From an uncultured Schlesneria sp. (GTDB lineage Bacteria > Planctomycetota > Planctomycetia > Planctomycetales > Planctomycetaceae), in contig CAIQIR010000132.1 of NCBI GenBank assembly GCA_903871875.1, positions 1-64,000 of the forward strand: a stretch of 64,000 nucleotides of DNA. The letters run 5' to 3'. The notes beneath the pieces are model-generated. The model searched no databases, was not told the origin of the DNA, and worked only from the letters and a program-made list of their open reading frames with translations. Below are positions 51,827 through 61,558 of this stretch, one piece after another. How positions within the stretch are numbered: position 1 is the stretch's first letter; the number at the start of each line of letters is the position of its first letter. Both the position numbers and the translations under genes were made by a program.

Positions 51827-53217
51827 CTCGTGACCGAGACAGGCCCGTGATTCTGGTCGCGGATGATGACGCGACGATTCGCGGCAACCTCGCGCTGCTA
51901 TTAAAGTCGGAAGGCTTCGCCGTGCGCGAAGCGGTCGACGGTCTTGAGGCGATGAAACAATTTGTCGATCCGACGATCAATCTCGTTCTGCTGGATCTGA
52001 ACATGCCCGGACACAACGGCATGGAAATCCTGCGCGAACACAGCGACCTGTTGGAGCAGTTGCCCGTGATCGTGATCACCGCTTACGGCGGAAGCAGTGC
52101 GGCGATCGAAGCGATGAAGCTGGGGGCCTTCGATTATCTCTCCAAACCGTTTGATCTGGACGAGGTCCTGTTTACCATCCGCCGCGCATTGAAACAGCAG
52201 TCGCTGGTGGCCCAGGTGCAATCGATGTCGCCGGTCGCCGAGTCCGCATCCTCGGCGGATGAATTCATCGGCCGCACACCGGCCATGCTGCGTGTCTTCA
52301 AACTGATCGGCCGTGTCGCCGCGACGCAGGAACCCGTGCTGATTATCGGCGAGAGCGGCACAGGCAAAGAACTGGTTGCCAGTGCCATCCACAAAAGTTC
52401 AACGCGGGCCGACAAGCCATTCGTGAAAGTGAACAGCGCGGCGCTCAGTTCGTCGCTGCTGGAAAGCGAGATGTTCGGACACGAACGCGGCGCATTTACG
52501 GGCGCAGTTGCTCAACGCGTCGGCCGCTTTGAACAGGCCGATGGTGGAACGCTGTTTCTGGATGAAATCGGCGACATGGATATCGAGCTGCAGGCGAAAC
52601 TGCTGCGAGTCCTGCAATACGGTCAGTTCGAACGGGTCGGTGGTCAGCAGACGATTCAAACCGATGTCCGCATCATTTCGGCGACGAACCGTGATTTACC
52701 GGCGCGCATCGTCGATGGTTCGTTTCGAGAAGACCTACTCTATCGCTTGAATGTTGTGACGATCGAATTGCCGCCCCTGCGAGAGCGGCGCGACGATATC
52801 CCACTCATCGCGCAACACATCGTGCAGCGGTTGGCACAGAAATACGATTGGCCTCAGCTGGCATTAACACAGGAAGCGCTGGATCATCTCGTTCACCAAC
52901 CCTGGCCCGGTAATGTCCGCGAATTACAGAACGTATTGGCCCGAGCGGCGATTCTGTCCTGCGGCCGCGGCATGCAAGTGGGTGATCTGCAAGCAACATC
53001 GCACCCATCGGAGTCTGCGACAGCCGCACATTCGCCCGCCGTCCCCACCGGCTCGCTCAATCTGCACGAAATCATGGCTGCCACGGAACGACGGGTGATC
53101 GCTCAGGCATTGGAACAGGAAGGCTGGAATCGCACCAAAGCCGCACAGGTGCTTGGTATCAGCCGCCGGCAACTCTTCGACAAGATTCAGCTCTACGGTC
53201 TGGAACGTCGGTCGTAG
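51823..53217 (+). CDS. Sigma-54-dependent response regulator (NtrC family)
   Basis: 464 residues in three domains. Receiver (about 8-120): acidic pair ADDD at 13-16, phosphoacceptor D58 in LLDLNMPG, then VITAYGG and [11 protein letters not shown]+ domain (about 145-380) with Walker A GESGTGKE, the sigma-54 contact GAFTGA and Walker [14 protein letters not shown] Fis-type helix-turn-helix closes it ([26 protein letters not shown]). It activates sigma-54 promoters, probably on signal from the overlapping kinase. I did not find a clear -24/-12 element in the window. Confidence 0.96.
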   Translation: MTRDRDRPVILVADDDATIRGNLALLLKSEGFAVREAVDGLEAMKQFVDPTINLVLLDLNMPGHNGMEILREHSDLLEQLPVIVITAYGGSSAAIEAMKLGAFDYLSKPFDLDEVLFTIRRALKQQSLVAQVQSMSPVAESASSADEFIGRTPAMLRVFKLIGRVAATQEPVLIIGESGTGKELVASAIHKSSTRADKPFVKVNSAALSSSLLESEMFGHERGAFTGAVAQRVGRFEQADGGTLFLDEIGDMDIELQAKLLRVLQYGQFERVGGQQTIQTDVRIISATNRDLPARIVDGSFREDLLYRLNVVTIELPPLRERRDDIPLIAQHIVQRLAQKYDWPQLALTQEALDHLVHQPWPGNVRELQNVLARAAILSCGRGMQVGDLQATSHPSESATAAHSPAVPTGSLNLHEIMAATERRVIAQALEQEGWNRTKAAQVLGISRRQLFDKIQLYGLERRS

Positions 53218-53451
53218 TCCGTTGGATAGAAGAGGGTGTTCTGCTTTTTAGGACAGTACTATTCGATCGCACCAAAAGCGTCGAAGTCATCTTCTTGATG
53301 AAAAACGTCTCCGCGTCCATTTCCTCGGTGAAGGACGTGGTCGACAAATCCACTTCGCGAAGCCCGTGCGTTTCGCGCCATCGCCACGCGTTACACTGTT
53401 GGCCGTAACCGGTAGAATAAGTCACCCGCTTTTCTGATTCCACCGAGTTTT

Positions 53452-53898
53452 ATGATGGACCGCGATGTCTTCAACACTTGGCTCGTTGCGATTCTGTCGG
53501 CTGTTCTCACTGGGATTGCAATTGCCTCATGGGTTGTCGTGAGGAGGCGTGGTCGGTTCCTCGTCGAGAGGCGGAATTTGCCAGCGGCAACTTCTCCCGA
53601 TCAGTTGATTGGTTCCTCAATCGCTAAAGTGGTCCGAGAATTTTCGGACCGTGCTGTAACGGTTCAGACGAAAGTATTCCGCAATCGCTCGGATGATTTC
53701 CTCGAGGTTCTGTTTCTTGTTGATAATGAAACGGAACGAAAGCCGAATTTTGCGAGCCTCTGCGAGGAATTTGACGAAGCATTTCGGCGCGAGCTGTTAT
53801 TGTCGGGTTATTTCTGTAACAGAAAAGAAACCGTCTGGGTGACAACAATGTCAATACGGGGTTATGACGAATACATCAAATCGCATCCGCTGGAATAG
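53452..53898 (+). CDS. Small single-pass membrane protein, hypothetical
   Basis: 148 residues. ATG 53452 starts with MMDRDVFNTWLVAILSAVLTGIAIASWVVVRR, one N-terminal helix followed by a cytoplasmic positive cluster (RRRGRF). The remaining part is a mixed alpha/beta domain (SSIAKVVREFSDRAVTVQTKVFRN ... EVLFLVDNETERKPNF). No family recognised. It is an isolated gene; its 3' end overlaps the upstream part of the next open frame, but the real start of that gene is 62 bases downstream. Confidence 0.6.
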   Translation: MMDRDVFNTWLVAILSAVLTGIAIASWVVVRRRGRFLVERRNLPAATSPDQLIGSSIAKVVREFSDRAVTVQTKVFRNRSDDFLEVLFLVDNETERKPNFASLCEEFDEAFRRELLLSGYFCNRKETVWVTTMSIRGYDEYIKSHPLE

Positions 53899-53959
53899 CA
53901 GACTCGCGCTAAATACGCTCGACAACAGTCATGGTCCTTCGCCGGAACCCTTTTCAAGC

Positions 53960-55972
53960 ATGAGGCCCCCCTTGTTCCGACGTCTTCTTGTCTGGTCCTT
54001 CCTGGTCGCTGTGGGTGGTGTCTGGTCCGAAGATAGCTGGGCGCAGCCGGCGCAGGTCTTGTCGGAAATTCAGCGACAGGATTTCGAACGAACCGCGAAT
54101 CAGTTGCACGTGTTGGTTGATGAGCAGTCTGCGCGGGACGCTCGTGAAGGGGTTGACGCCGCCATCTTTGCGAAGGGGCTGACCTGGGCTTTGCGTTACG
54201 ACCGGGAATTCTCTCCGGCGGATGTCGATTTGCTGGATCAGGCGATCCGACGCTGTCGGGAACGCCTGGCGGCATTGGCTGATAGCAAGCGCCCTTGGAC
54301 TGCTCGAACAGGAAAGATCGCTCTGGGCTATGTGTCTGACGTCGATGGTTCCGTGCAGCCGTATGGCGTCATCCTGCCGAAAGGCTACGACGGCAAGACG
54401 CCGCTGCGTTTGGATGTCGTGCTGCATGGGAGCACTCGACCCGTGGGGATCAGCGAACTGAGGTTCATCGCACGGTTCGACGAAGGGGATCACGAAAATC
54501 CCCTGCCGCCCGATCAACCGTTCATCGAACTGCACCCGTTGGGGCGAGTCGAAAACTGCTATCGCTGGTCGGGGGAAACCGATGTCTTCGAGGCCATTGA
54601 AGATGTCTGCCGCCGCTACAACATCGACCGCGACCGGATCGTGTTGCGAGGGATGTCGATGGGCGCTTCGGGGACGTGGCATCTGGGCCTCAAGCATCCC
54701 GACCGGTTCGTCGCACTCGGACCTTATTGTGGCTATGTCGACACTCACCGCTTTTCGGAAACTCCGCTGCCGAATTTCGTGCGTGTTGGACCCTTGCCGG
54801 AAATCCAGGAACTGGGCCTGCACATGCTGGATTCCGTCGACTACGCCGCCAACGCGGGTGTCGTCCCGGTCATCGCCTGCATGGGCGAGAAAGACATCTT
54901 CTTTCCCGCGCATGTGCTGATGGACGAGGCGATGCAGCGTGAGGGATTGTCGCTGACCAACCTGATCTCGCCAGGCACCGGGCATGTGATCGACCCCGTC
55001 ACGCACGCCGAGCAATTGCGGCGCATTGCAGAATACGTTTCCGCCGGACGCCGCCATCCACGGGATCTGCGATTCGTGACCTGGACGCTCAAATACAACC
55101 GTTGCCACTGGTTGGAAGTACTCGGTCTGGAACGTCATTACGCTCGGGCCGAATTGTCCGCCAGGATCAGGGACGATCTTCTGATATTTGAGGAACCTCG
55201 CAATGTGACTCGCTTCGCCGTTATCGAATCCCAGCTTCCGACCAGGCCAACGACCCTGCGAATCGGAACATCCGAGATGTCTTGGCCGCAGACATCCAAC
55301 GGAACGAACGGCCGCATCATTGTGGTTCGTGAAGACGGACGATGGAAGATCGAACAGGGGATCACCCCGGCATTTCGAACCGGCAAGCGTCCCGGTTTGC
55401 AAGGGCCGATCGACGATGCGTTGACGTCCCCGTTCCTGTGCGTCAACGGAACGGGCCAACCCTGGAATGCGGCGGCGCAGACCTATGCCCAAGCCAGCCT
55501 GCGTCGGTTTGCCGAAGAGTGGCGGCACTATTTCCGAGGCGAACTTCCCATCAAAGACGATGTCGACGTGACGGAGGCGGATCTGCGAACGCGAAACCTG
55601 ATTCTGTTTGGCGACCCAGGCAGCAATTTGTGGATCGCGAAAGTGCTCCCGCAGTTGCCGCTGACCTGGTCCCGGGAATCACTGCAACTGGGCGGCGAAC
55701 GGCTCTCGTCGGCCGATCACATTCCGGCCTTGATTGCCCCCAACCCGTTGCCGGGAGCCGGCGACCACTATGTGGTCCTGAACAGCGGACACACCTTTCG
55801 CGAGTCGGAACTCGCGAAGCTCAACTATCTGTTGTTCCCGCGCTGGGGCGATTGGGCCGTGCTGAAGCTGAACCTCGCGCGGCCGGATGCCGAGCCCCTG
55901 GAAGACAACGTTTTGCACGCCGGTTATTTCGATGAACAGTGGCAGTTTTCGAATTCTGCTCGTGCAGAGTGA
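53960..55972 (+). CDS. Secreted alpha/beta hydrolase (feruloyl-esterase/prolyl-oligopeptidase-like)
   Basis: 670 residues. ATG 53960 (MRPPLFRRLLVW) starts a signal peptide ending near SWAQ; the frame is open upstream but lacks sense. An alpha/beta hydrolase core covers about 115-400. The nucleophile elbow is GMSMGASG with Ser233, the oxyanion segment is VVLHGST, and a GTGHVIDP phrase may carry the catalytic His. C-terminal to it are a beta-rich region (about 420-500) and a further domain to 670. This resembles planctomycete secreted esterases and peptidases, but the substrate is unclear. Confidence 0.82.
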   Translation: MRPPLFRRLLVWSFLVAVGGVWSEDSWAQPAQVLSEIQRQDFERTANQLHVLVDEQSARDAREGVDAAIFAKGLTWALRYDREFSPADVDLLDQAIRRCRERLAALADSKRPWTARTGKIALGYVSDVDGSVQPYGVILPKGYDGKTPLRLDVVLHGSTRPVGISELRFIARFDEGDHENPLPPDQPFIELHPLGRVENCYRWSGETDVFEAIEDVCRRYNIDRDRIVLRGMSMGASGTWHLGLKHPDRFVALGPYCGYVDTHRFSETPLPNFVRVGPLPEIQELGLHMLDSVDYAANAGVVPVIACMGEKDIFFPAHVLMDEAMQREGLSLTNLISPGTGHVIDPVTHAEQLRRIAEYVSAGRRHPRDLRFVTWTLKYNRCHWLEVLGLERHYARAELSARIRDDLLIFEEPRNVTRFAVIESQLPTRPTTLRIGTSEMSWPQTSNGTNGRIIVVREDGRWKIEQGITPAFRTGKRPGLQGPIDDALTSPFLCVNGTGQPWNAAAQTYAQASLRRFAEEWRHYFRGELPIKDDVDVTEADLRTRNLILFGDPGSNLWIAKVLPQLPLTWSRESLQLGGERLSSADHIPALIAPNPLPGAGDHYVVLNSGHTFRESELAKLNYLLFPRWGDWAVLKLNLARPDAEPLEDNVLHAGYFDEQWQFSNSARAE

Positions 55973-56178
55973 CGCGGAACATCAGAGCCCACGGGGCGCT
56001 CATTTGTCGGTGATGCGGTCAAGAATGTCGATTTCACGCGGAGCGTCCAACGATCCAATCAAATCTCGCCGGCGCGGATGGCACCACTCAGGCCGGACTG
56101 CGGCATGATGCGGAAGTCACCAACAAGGGGTAAATTTGTTTGCCGGTCCGCATCGTGCGACCCTCTCAAAAATTGTGC

Positions 56179-56210
56179 TTGACAAGCGACAGTAAAAACT
56201 GTAGTATAAT
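56179..56210 (+). promoter_or_regulatory. Sigma-70-like promoter with an internal dyad
   Basis: TTGACA at 56179-56184. Two -10 candidates lie downstream: TAGTAT at 56202-56207 (17-base spacer) and TATAAT at 56205-56210 (20-base spacer). The spacer contains ACAGT-AAAA-ACTGT at 56189-56202, a perfect 5-bp dyad of repressor-operator style. It lies in an AT-rich patch and no recognised gene follows. Confidence 0.5.
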
Positions 56211-56287
56211 TAGTGTAAACAAAGAAAATGTGTGTAGGCGTCTTGTGTTGCAGTCGCGTTGGTTCGCCGAACGGAATGGAGGGGGCA

Positions 56288-56377
56288 ATGAAAAGTCGGG
56301 TGAATCAAGTTGTCCGCGAAAGCGGATTGTTTACGGCGACGGTGGCAGGGCAGGACCGGGGTACGGGCGGGCGGTGA
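56288..56377 (+). CDS. Possible 29-residue peptide
   Basis: MKSRVNQVVRESGLFTATVAG, then eight more residues. GGAGG stands five bases upstream of ATG 56288. It follows the promoter-like site at 56179. The composition is plausible but there is no family match, and the reading ends in a Gly/Arg-rich stretch, so it may be a broken start of a lost gene. Confidence 0.25.
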   Translation: MKSRVNQVVRESGLFTATVAGQDRGTGGR

Positions 56378-56479
56378 GGGTGTCGGTGCGGACAGTGGAT
56401 AGCTGCCCATCCTCGGAAAACAGCGCCGTGGCCACCTGTTTAGAACAGTGCGAGTATGGCGAAACGCGACAAAAACGCG

Positions 56480-56528
56480 GAAGAAGATGTCCAAGATGTT
56501 CAACTTGAACACCTTGGACACCTTCTTC
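56480..56528. repeat. 49-base near-perfect palindrome
   Basis: Two 24-base arms around a single centre base at 56504 pair with only two mismatches, both A opposite C as written. Read as minus-strand RNA these become G-U pairs, so that strand can fold into a fully paired 24-bp hairpin. Blocks are GAAGAAG, TGTCCAAG and TGTTCAA, each with its complement. A related segment, TGTCCAAGATGTCCATG, recurs at about 56560-56576. Confidence 0.7.
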
Positions 56529-56826
56529 AAACGCCACGAAACAGGGAAGATGCTCAACATGTCCAAGATGTCCATGCGGATTTACGACACTGAGAGAATC
56601 GGTGTGAATACGAATTCCTTTCCAGTTGGACGTGGATCGATGTTTGGCTGAAGTCGAAAGTCCGCCATCGATCAACAGAAATCGAAATCACCGATTCTGC
56701 GAAAAACCGTGTGCGGAAAAACGGAAAGCCGCAGTGAGCGGGGCGGCGGTTGGCGTTGGTTCGAGGCCGTGGCTAACATCCCTGCTGCGTCTCAGTCGGA
56801 AAAGGTTCTTTGGTCGGGGAAAACGG

Positions 56827-57924
56827 ATGAAACTGTTTCCTGGTTTGGCACCCTTGTTCGTGGGAGTTGTGTTGATGTCCGTTCCTCATTCATCGCTGGC
56901 GGGTGAAATTGTCACCATTGCCGGGACCGGTGCCAATGATTTCTCGGGCGATGGTGGTCCGGCACTCAAGGCGGCACTCAGCCAGCCGTTCGGTATCGAA
57001 ATCGGCCCCGATGGAATGCTGTACTTCTGTGACTTCTCGAACAACGCCGTTCGCCGGATCGATCTGAAGACCGGTCTCATTGCGACGGTCGCGGGAACAG
57101 GAGGGAAATTGGGGTTCGCCGGCGATGGCGGGCCGGCCACGCAGGCCTTATTTCATGAACCGCACGAGGTGCGGTTTGATCGCGCCGGAAACTACTATAT
57201 CTCGGATACGAAGTCTCATCATGTTCGACGAATTGACGCGAAGACCAATGTGATCACGACCGTGGCGGGAACGGGCGAGGCCGGTTTCGCTGGCGATGGC
57301 GGTCCCGCTGCCAAGTCGGTCCTCAACCTGCCGATCGCCGTGTCGCTGGACGGCGACTCCGGTCTGTTCATCTGTGACATCAAGAACAATCGCGTTCGTC
57401 GCATCGATCTCTCTACGGGAATGATCTCGACGTTCGCGGGAACGGGTGAATCGAAAGCCGCGACCGATGGTGCCGCGCTACTCAGTACTGCCATTCATGG
57501 ACCTCGTTCCTTGGCCGTGGATGCCAATCAGGATCTGGTGCTCGTTCTGCGTGAAGGGAACGCGGCTTATCGAATCCATCGGAAAACGATGACGTTGCAT
57601 CATCTGGCCGGGACAGGCCAGCAGGGTTATGCGGGGGACGGCGGCGATGCTCGTCACGCGCTGTTTGCCGGGCCGAAGGGGATTGCCGTGGATGGTGACG
57701 GGAATGTTTTGCTGTGCGATACCGAGAATCATGTCATTCGCATCATTCATAAATCGACCGGAATCATCGATACGCTGGTGGGCGATGGCCAGCCGGGTGA
57801 CGGTCCTGACGGCGAACTGCGGAAGTGTCGCCTGAAACGTCCGCACGGGATCTTCGTGGCCCGTGACGGCGCCATCTATATCGGAGACAGTGGCAACAAC
57901 AAGATTCGCAAGATCGTGCGGTAA
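56827..57924 (+). CDS. Secreted NHL-repeat propeller protein
   Basis: 365 residues; ATG 56827 precedes a signal peptide (MKLFPGLAPLFVGVVLMSVPHSSLAG). The frame is open 201 bases earlier but that part looks untranslated. The mature protein consists of about five or six NHL-type blades, each repeating xxTIAGTGxxGFxGDGGPA and a VRRID/IRKI strand pair (for example FAGDGGPATQALFHEPHEVRFDRAGNYYISDT). A beta-propeller for protein or polysaccharide binding is expected. No catalytic residues. It stands alone between an AT-rich stretch and the next secreted gene. Confidence 0.87.
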   Translation: MKLFPGLAPLFVGVVLMSVPHSSLAGEIVTIAGTGANDFSGDGGPALKAALSQPFGIEIGPDGMLYFCDFSNNAVRRIDLKTGLIATVAGTGGKLGFAGDGGPATQALFHEPHEVRFDRAGNYYISDTKSHHVRRIDAKTNVITTVAGTGEAGFAGDGGPAAKSVLNLPIAVSLDGDSGLFICDIKNNRVRRIDLSTGMISTFAGTGESKAATDGAALLSTAIHGPRSLAVDANQDLVLVLREGNAAYRIHRKTMTLHHLAGTGQQGYAGDGGDARHALFAGPKGIAVDGDGNVLLCDTENHVIRIIHKSTGIIDTLVGDGQPGDGPDGELRKCRLKRPHGIFVARDGAIYIGDSGNNKIRKIVR

Positions 57925-58102
57925 TCAAGCTTGAGGAAACGGAAGCCGTCGAGTGGGACAAAATCCTCGTGGGCATCGTTTGTCTTAGTGGTGGTCGTAG
58001 TTCAGCCAATGCAGGAACGGAAAACGCGGGTGTTAGTCGTGAATCTCGGTTCGTCGCCCGCAGGCGACTGCCGAGGTTCCGTTTTGATTTGAGACGATTG
58101 CC

Positions 58103-59917
58103 ATGGACACATCTTTGCTCAGCGGGACTCGATCCGTTCGCGCACTTTCGACGCCGCTCGTCGTGGTGTCGTTGTTCGTTGGCCGAGTTTGGGCCGATGA
58201 ACAATTGCCTTCGATGTCCCATCGCGAAATCTCCAGTTCGTCCTCACAGCCGTCGGTTTTAGAACGCGGAATTCAATTCTCCTGGGACAGGTTTTCGCGT
58301 GGCAAGGCATTTTCGAAATGGGAACTGCCTCCCGCACCGCGGGTCAGTCGATCACATCGACCGCTACGGCGAATCACTTTGGTGGGCGGCGACCGGTTCG
58401 TTGCCGAATGCCTGGAATGGGCCCAAGACTCCGCGACGTTTCGGTTGCAGGGCGGTCGTACCATTCGCGTGCCGCTGGTGGCGCTGGCCGCCTGGGCCAA
58501 CCCTCCGACCGAAATGGATCTGTTGCAAGAATCGTTCGAAGACGGGGCAGCGAAAGTTGCAGGCCAATGGGACTCGTTACAGGACGCGATGTTCGACGAA
58601 ACTCAGGCGGTTGACGGGCGTCATTCGCTGCGCTTCGATTCGTCGTCAACCGCGTCGCGATGCACCTTCGCGCCGCAGGCCGCTGCGCGAATCGAATTCT
58701 CGTTCCGGGTTCAAACCGATTTCTCTTCCGCGAAGGTCGGCGAATGGCAACTGGAATGGAATGACAGCGAAGTTCGACAACCGCCGATCATCGTTTCGAT
58801 TGGTTCGGATCAGCGCATCGATGTGACGAATCTTCCCCAGGGTGCTGATACGTCATTACAGCCGTTAACCCTGACCGACGGGTGGCATTCGTTCATTGCC
58901 GTGGTGACCCCGGAGCGGACTCGATTGATAGTCGACAATGCGATCCTCGCGTCTTTTCCGACGCCACGAGCGTCGATCCACGCAATTCAATTCCGATCGG
59001 TAAAGCCGCCGTCAAAAAATGTCCTGTGGATCGATGCGTTTCAAGTTCGTCGTCTGGCCGCAGCCGAACGGCGAGACCGGCTGCGGGATGAATCGTTCGA
59101 TAGCGATCTGGTTCGACTGGTCACGGGCGACGACTTGTTTGGTCGGCTGATGGAGGTCACTCCTCAAGAGGTTGTCTTCGAAGCATTCGAACAGCGTCAA
59201 TTGCGAACCTGGCCTGAAGTGGCGGGGCTGATCTGGCGGCGTCCGTCGATACCCGTGCAACAACGCGAGCACGTCGTCACGGGGATCGTCTCTTCGATCG
59301 AACTGCAACCATTCGTCGATCGTCCCGATTGCGAACCCGAGCGCTGGACGGCGACGATCGTCCGTATCGATGCGGATCGGCTGGTCGCCCGTCATCCGCT
59401 GGTCGGTGAGTTGGTCCTTCGTTGGTCGGAAATTCGTCGCGTCGACCCCTTATTTTTCGGTGCGACCGTGTTACTGGATGCCCGTCGGTTCCATTTAGGC
59501 AACTCCATCCGGTCGGACTTTCATCGGCATTTGCCCGATGGCACGGAACTTCGCGGCGATTTTCGCCTGCCGTCCGTTCCCGCAGGTCAGCCGACGTTGT
59601 CATTGGACGTGGCAGAGATTGAAGCGGCTGGTCCGGACGCCCCGCCCGCCAGTCCGTTTCTGACCGAATTGCGCGCGGGCGAATTGCTGACGGAAGTCTT
59701 CGTCAATGATCAGCGAATTGGCAATCTGAATTCGCTGCTGCGATTCAAATCGCATATCGCCACGCCCGATCGTCTGCGGTTGGCGATCCCTCGCGGCGTT
59801 TTGAAAGAGGGAACCAATTCGTTTCGAGTAACACAAAAGCCGCTCAAACCAGCAGGCCACGAATTCGACGATGGCGAAGTGGGAAATCTCCGGCTCGAGT
59901 TTGAGAAAACCGAGTAG
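58103..59917 (+). CDS. Secreted hypothetical protein with LamG-like middle
   Basis: 604 residues with an N-terminal signal peptide (about 12-32, cleavage near VWADE). Residues about 140-300 look like a concanavalin/LamG-type beta-sandwich (LQESFEDGAAKVAGQWDSL ... HSLRFDSSSTASRC ... DGWHSFIAVVTPERTRLIVDNAILASF). Flanking regions contain repeated small beta-domains with RLxxGDxLFGxLMEV-type phrases and an Arg-rich N-terminal TLVGGDRFVAECLEW segment. Such proteins are frequent in planctomycetes and their role is unknown. Single gene, 178 bases after the NHL gene. Confidence 0.65.
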   Translation: MDTSLLSGTRSVRALSTPLVVVSLFVGRVWADEQLPSMSHREISSSSSQPSVLERGIQFSWDRFSRGKAFSKWELPPAPRVSRSHRPLRRITLVGGDRFVAECLEWAQDSATFRLQGGRTIRVPLVALAAWANPPTEMDLLQESFEDGAAKVAGQWDSLQDAMFDETQAVDGRHSLRFDSSSTASRCTFAPQAAARIEFSFRVQTDFSSAKVGEWQLEWNDSEVRQPPIIVSIGSDQRIDVTNLPQGADTSLQPLTLTDGWHSFIAVVTPERTRLIVDNAILASFPTPRASIHAIQFRSVKPPSKNVLWIDAFQVRRLAAAERRDRLRDESFDSDLVRLVTGDDLFGRLMEVTPQEVVFEAFEQRQLRTWPEVAGLIWRRPSIPVQQREHVVTGIVSSIELQPFVDRPDCEPERWTATIVRIDADRLVARHPLVGELVLRWSEIRRVDPLFFGATVLLDARRFHLGNSIRSDFHRHLPDGTELRGDFRLPSVPAGQPTLSLDVAEIEAAGPDAPPASPFLTELRAGELLTEVFVNDQRIGNLNSLLRFKSHIATPDRLRLAIPRGVLKEGTNSFRVTQKPLKPAGHEFDDGEVGNLRLEFEKTE

Positions 59918-59991
59918 AGGAATGCGATGAGGTTTCCGTATTCAGAGTGAAGTGATCGAGAGCCAGAGGCAGAGGGACAGGGACAAAACTG

Positions 59992-60945
59992 ATGAGCATC
60001 CATTATACGACTCGTTTACATCAAGCGATCAAAGCGAAGGGCACACCCGTTCTCGTGGGGCTCGACCCGCGCTTTGATCAACTTCCGCCCGATGTGTTGG
60101 CGCATGCGCGCGAGTTACACGACGACCCGGTCGCGGTGGCGGCGTCGGCGTTTGAGGAATTCTGTGTCCGCTTGATCGACGTCGTGGCGCCACTGGTCCC
60201 GGCGGTCAAACCGCAGGCGGCCTTTTTTGAGGAATGGGGGCCTGACGGTTGCCTGGCCTTGGCGCGCGTCATTCGTTACGCCAGGAAGCAAGGCCTGATC
60301 GTGATTTGCGATGGCAAGCGTGGCGATATCGGTACGACGGCGGAAGCGTATGCCCGCGCCTATCTGGCGGGCGCCGATCCCCTGGCGGCGGCCTGGCAAT
60401 CGGACGCCTTGACGGTCAATCCGTATCTCGGACGTGATACGCTTGAGCCGTTCGTGCGGGTGGCCAAAGAACGGGGAGCGGGAATTTATGTGCTGGTGAA
60501 AACCAGTAATCCCGGGTCGGCGTCGTTTCAAGATCGCAAATCCGATGGAACAACCATCTATCGGCATGTGGCCCAGGTGGTCGAAGAATTGGCCGTGGAA
60601 ACCGACGAGCAGGGTTACGGCCTCGTGGGCGCCGTTGTCGGTGCGACCTATCCGCAGGAACTATTGGAACTGCGCGCCGCGATGCCGCATGTTCCGCTAC
60701 TCGTCCCTGGCTACGGCAGTCAAGGCGGCGCGGCGGCCGATGTGGCCCCCGCGTTCCAGCAGGATGGACTAGGGGCCCTGATCAATAATTCGCGTGGGAT
60801 CAACTTCGCTTTCAAAGCCAAGCCCTACGATGAACAGTTTGGTCCTCGGCGCTGGGAAGCTGCTGCGGAAGCGGCGACGAAGCAGATGATCGCCGATCTG
60901 GCGGCGCACACCTCGGCGAGCCAATTGATTCATCCCGCCGGTTAA
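59992..60945 (+). CDS. pyrF: Orotidine 5'-phosphate decarboxylase (type 2)
   Basis: Cytosolic enzyme forming UMP from OMP in pyrimidine synthesis. 317 residues fits the longer type-2 group. The catalytic Asp-Lys-Asp region [12 protein letters not shown] carries D107, K109 and D112; [11 protein letters not shown] opens the barrel and the phosphate-site segment GYGSQGG is near 240. The HAD phosphatase begins 13 bases downstream and murD overlaps that, so the three form an operon. ATG 59992 is preceded by GGGACA. Confidence 0.95.
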   Translation: MSIHYTTRLHQAIKAKGTPVLVGLDPRFDQLPPDVLAHARELHDDPVAVAASAFEEFCVRLIDVVAPLVPAVKPQAAFFEEWGPDGCLALARVIRYARKQGLIVICDGKRGDIGTTAEAYARAYLAGADPLAAAWQSDALTVNPYLGRDTLEPFVRVAKERGAGIYVLVKTSNPGSASFQDRKSDGTTIYRHVAQVVEELAVETDEQGYGLVGAVVGATYPQELLELRAAMPHVPLLVPGYGSQGGAAADVAPAFQQDGLGALINNSRGINFAFKAKPYDEQFGPRRWEAAAEAATKQMIADLAAHTSASQLIHPAG

Positions 60946-60958
60946 GGAGAATTCTACG

Positions 60959-61558
60959 ATGCCCGCCGTTCGCGGAATCATCTTCGACATGGATGGCACG
61001 CTGGTCGATTCGCGATTGGACTACGACGCGATGCGGCGCGAGATGGGATTGCCGTCGGGCGTTCCCATTTTGGAAGCACTGGCGGCTGCTCCGGAAGGGC
61101 CGGCACGGGATCAGATGTTGTCGACCATGCGCCGGCACGAACTGCAGGGCGCGGACGAAGCGGTGTTGTTTGAAGGCGTGGTCGAATTTCTGAGCCACGT
61201 CAAAGACCGCGGAATTTCCGCGGCCATCCTGACCAGAAACTCGCGCGAATCGACCGATCGCACGCTGGCTCGTTTGAATCTGTCATTCTCACCCGTGATC
61301 ACGCGTGAGGACGCGCCGCCCAAACCCGATCCCGCCGGTGTGCGGATGATCGCCGCCTCGTGGGGGTTGCCCGCGCACGAGGTCATCGTCATCGGTGACT
61401 ATCTGTTCGATCTGCAGGCCGGACGAGGAGCCGGAATGCGCAGCATTCTGTTCGCACCGGGTGAGCTTCCTCATTTTGTGCACGAAGCCGATTTCGTCTT
61501 GCGCCATTTTGGTGAAGCGGTGTCACTGCTGAATGTTTTGCATGAGAGTGGCACATGA
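60959..61558 (+). CDS. HAD-family phosphatase (phosphoglycolate phosphatase-like)
   Basis: 199 residues. Motif I FDMDGTLVDS carries the nucleophile D10 and D12; LTRNSRES is motif II and the DYLFDLQAGRGAGM segment carries motif III acidic residues. The cap is short. Small-molecule phosphate esters such as phosphoglycolate are likely substrates, but this cannot be settled. AAGGAGA upstream fixes ATG 60959. Its stop overlaps the murD start by four bases (ATGA). Confidence 0.9.
   Translation: MPAVRGIIFDMDGTLVDSRLDYDAMRREMGLPSGVPILEALAAAPEGPARDQMLSTMRRHELQGADEAVLFEGVVEFLSHVKDRGISAAILTRNSRESTDRTLARLNLSFSPVITREDAPPKPDPAGVRMIAASWGLPAHEVIVIGDYLFDLQAGRGAGMRSILFAPGELPHFVHEADFVLRHFGEAVSLLNVLHESGT

Larger units (their letters stand above)
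55973..56826. other. 854-base gene-poor stretch with lower GC
   Basis: Between two rightward genes, markedly AT-rich near 56165-56230. It contains a promoter-like site (56179-56207) and a 49-base palindrome (56480-56528). No clear gene follows the promoter. Candidate peptides are ATG 56288 to TGA 56377 (29 residues, MKSRVNQVVRESGLFTATVAG..., with GGAGG upstream) and an overlapping upstream ATG at 56228. The minus-strand frames are low-complexity products of the palindrome. It could be a degraded accessory insertion. Confidence 0.5.

Noticed and set aside
53954-55528. 524-codon minus-strand frame opposite the alpha/beta hydrolase
   Set aside because: The plus-strand gene has a signal peptide, the GMSMG nucleophile and a sensible N-terminus. 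The reverse frame has none of these.
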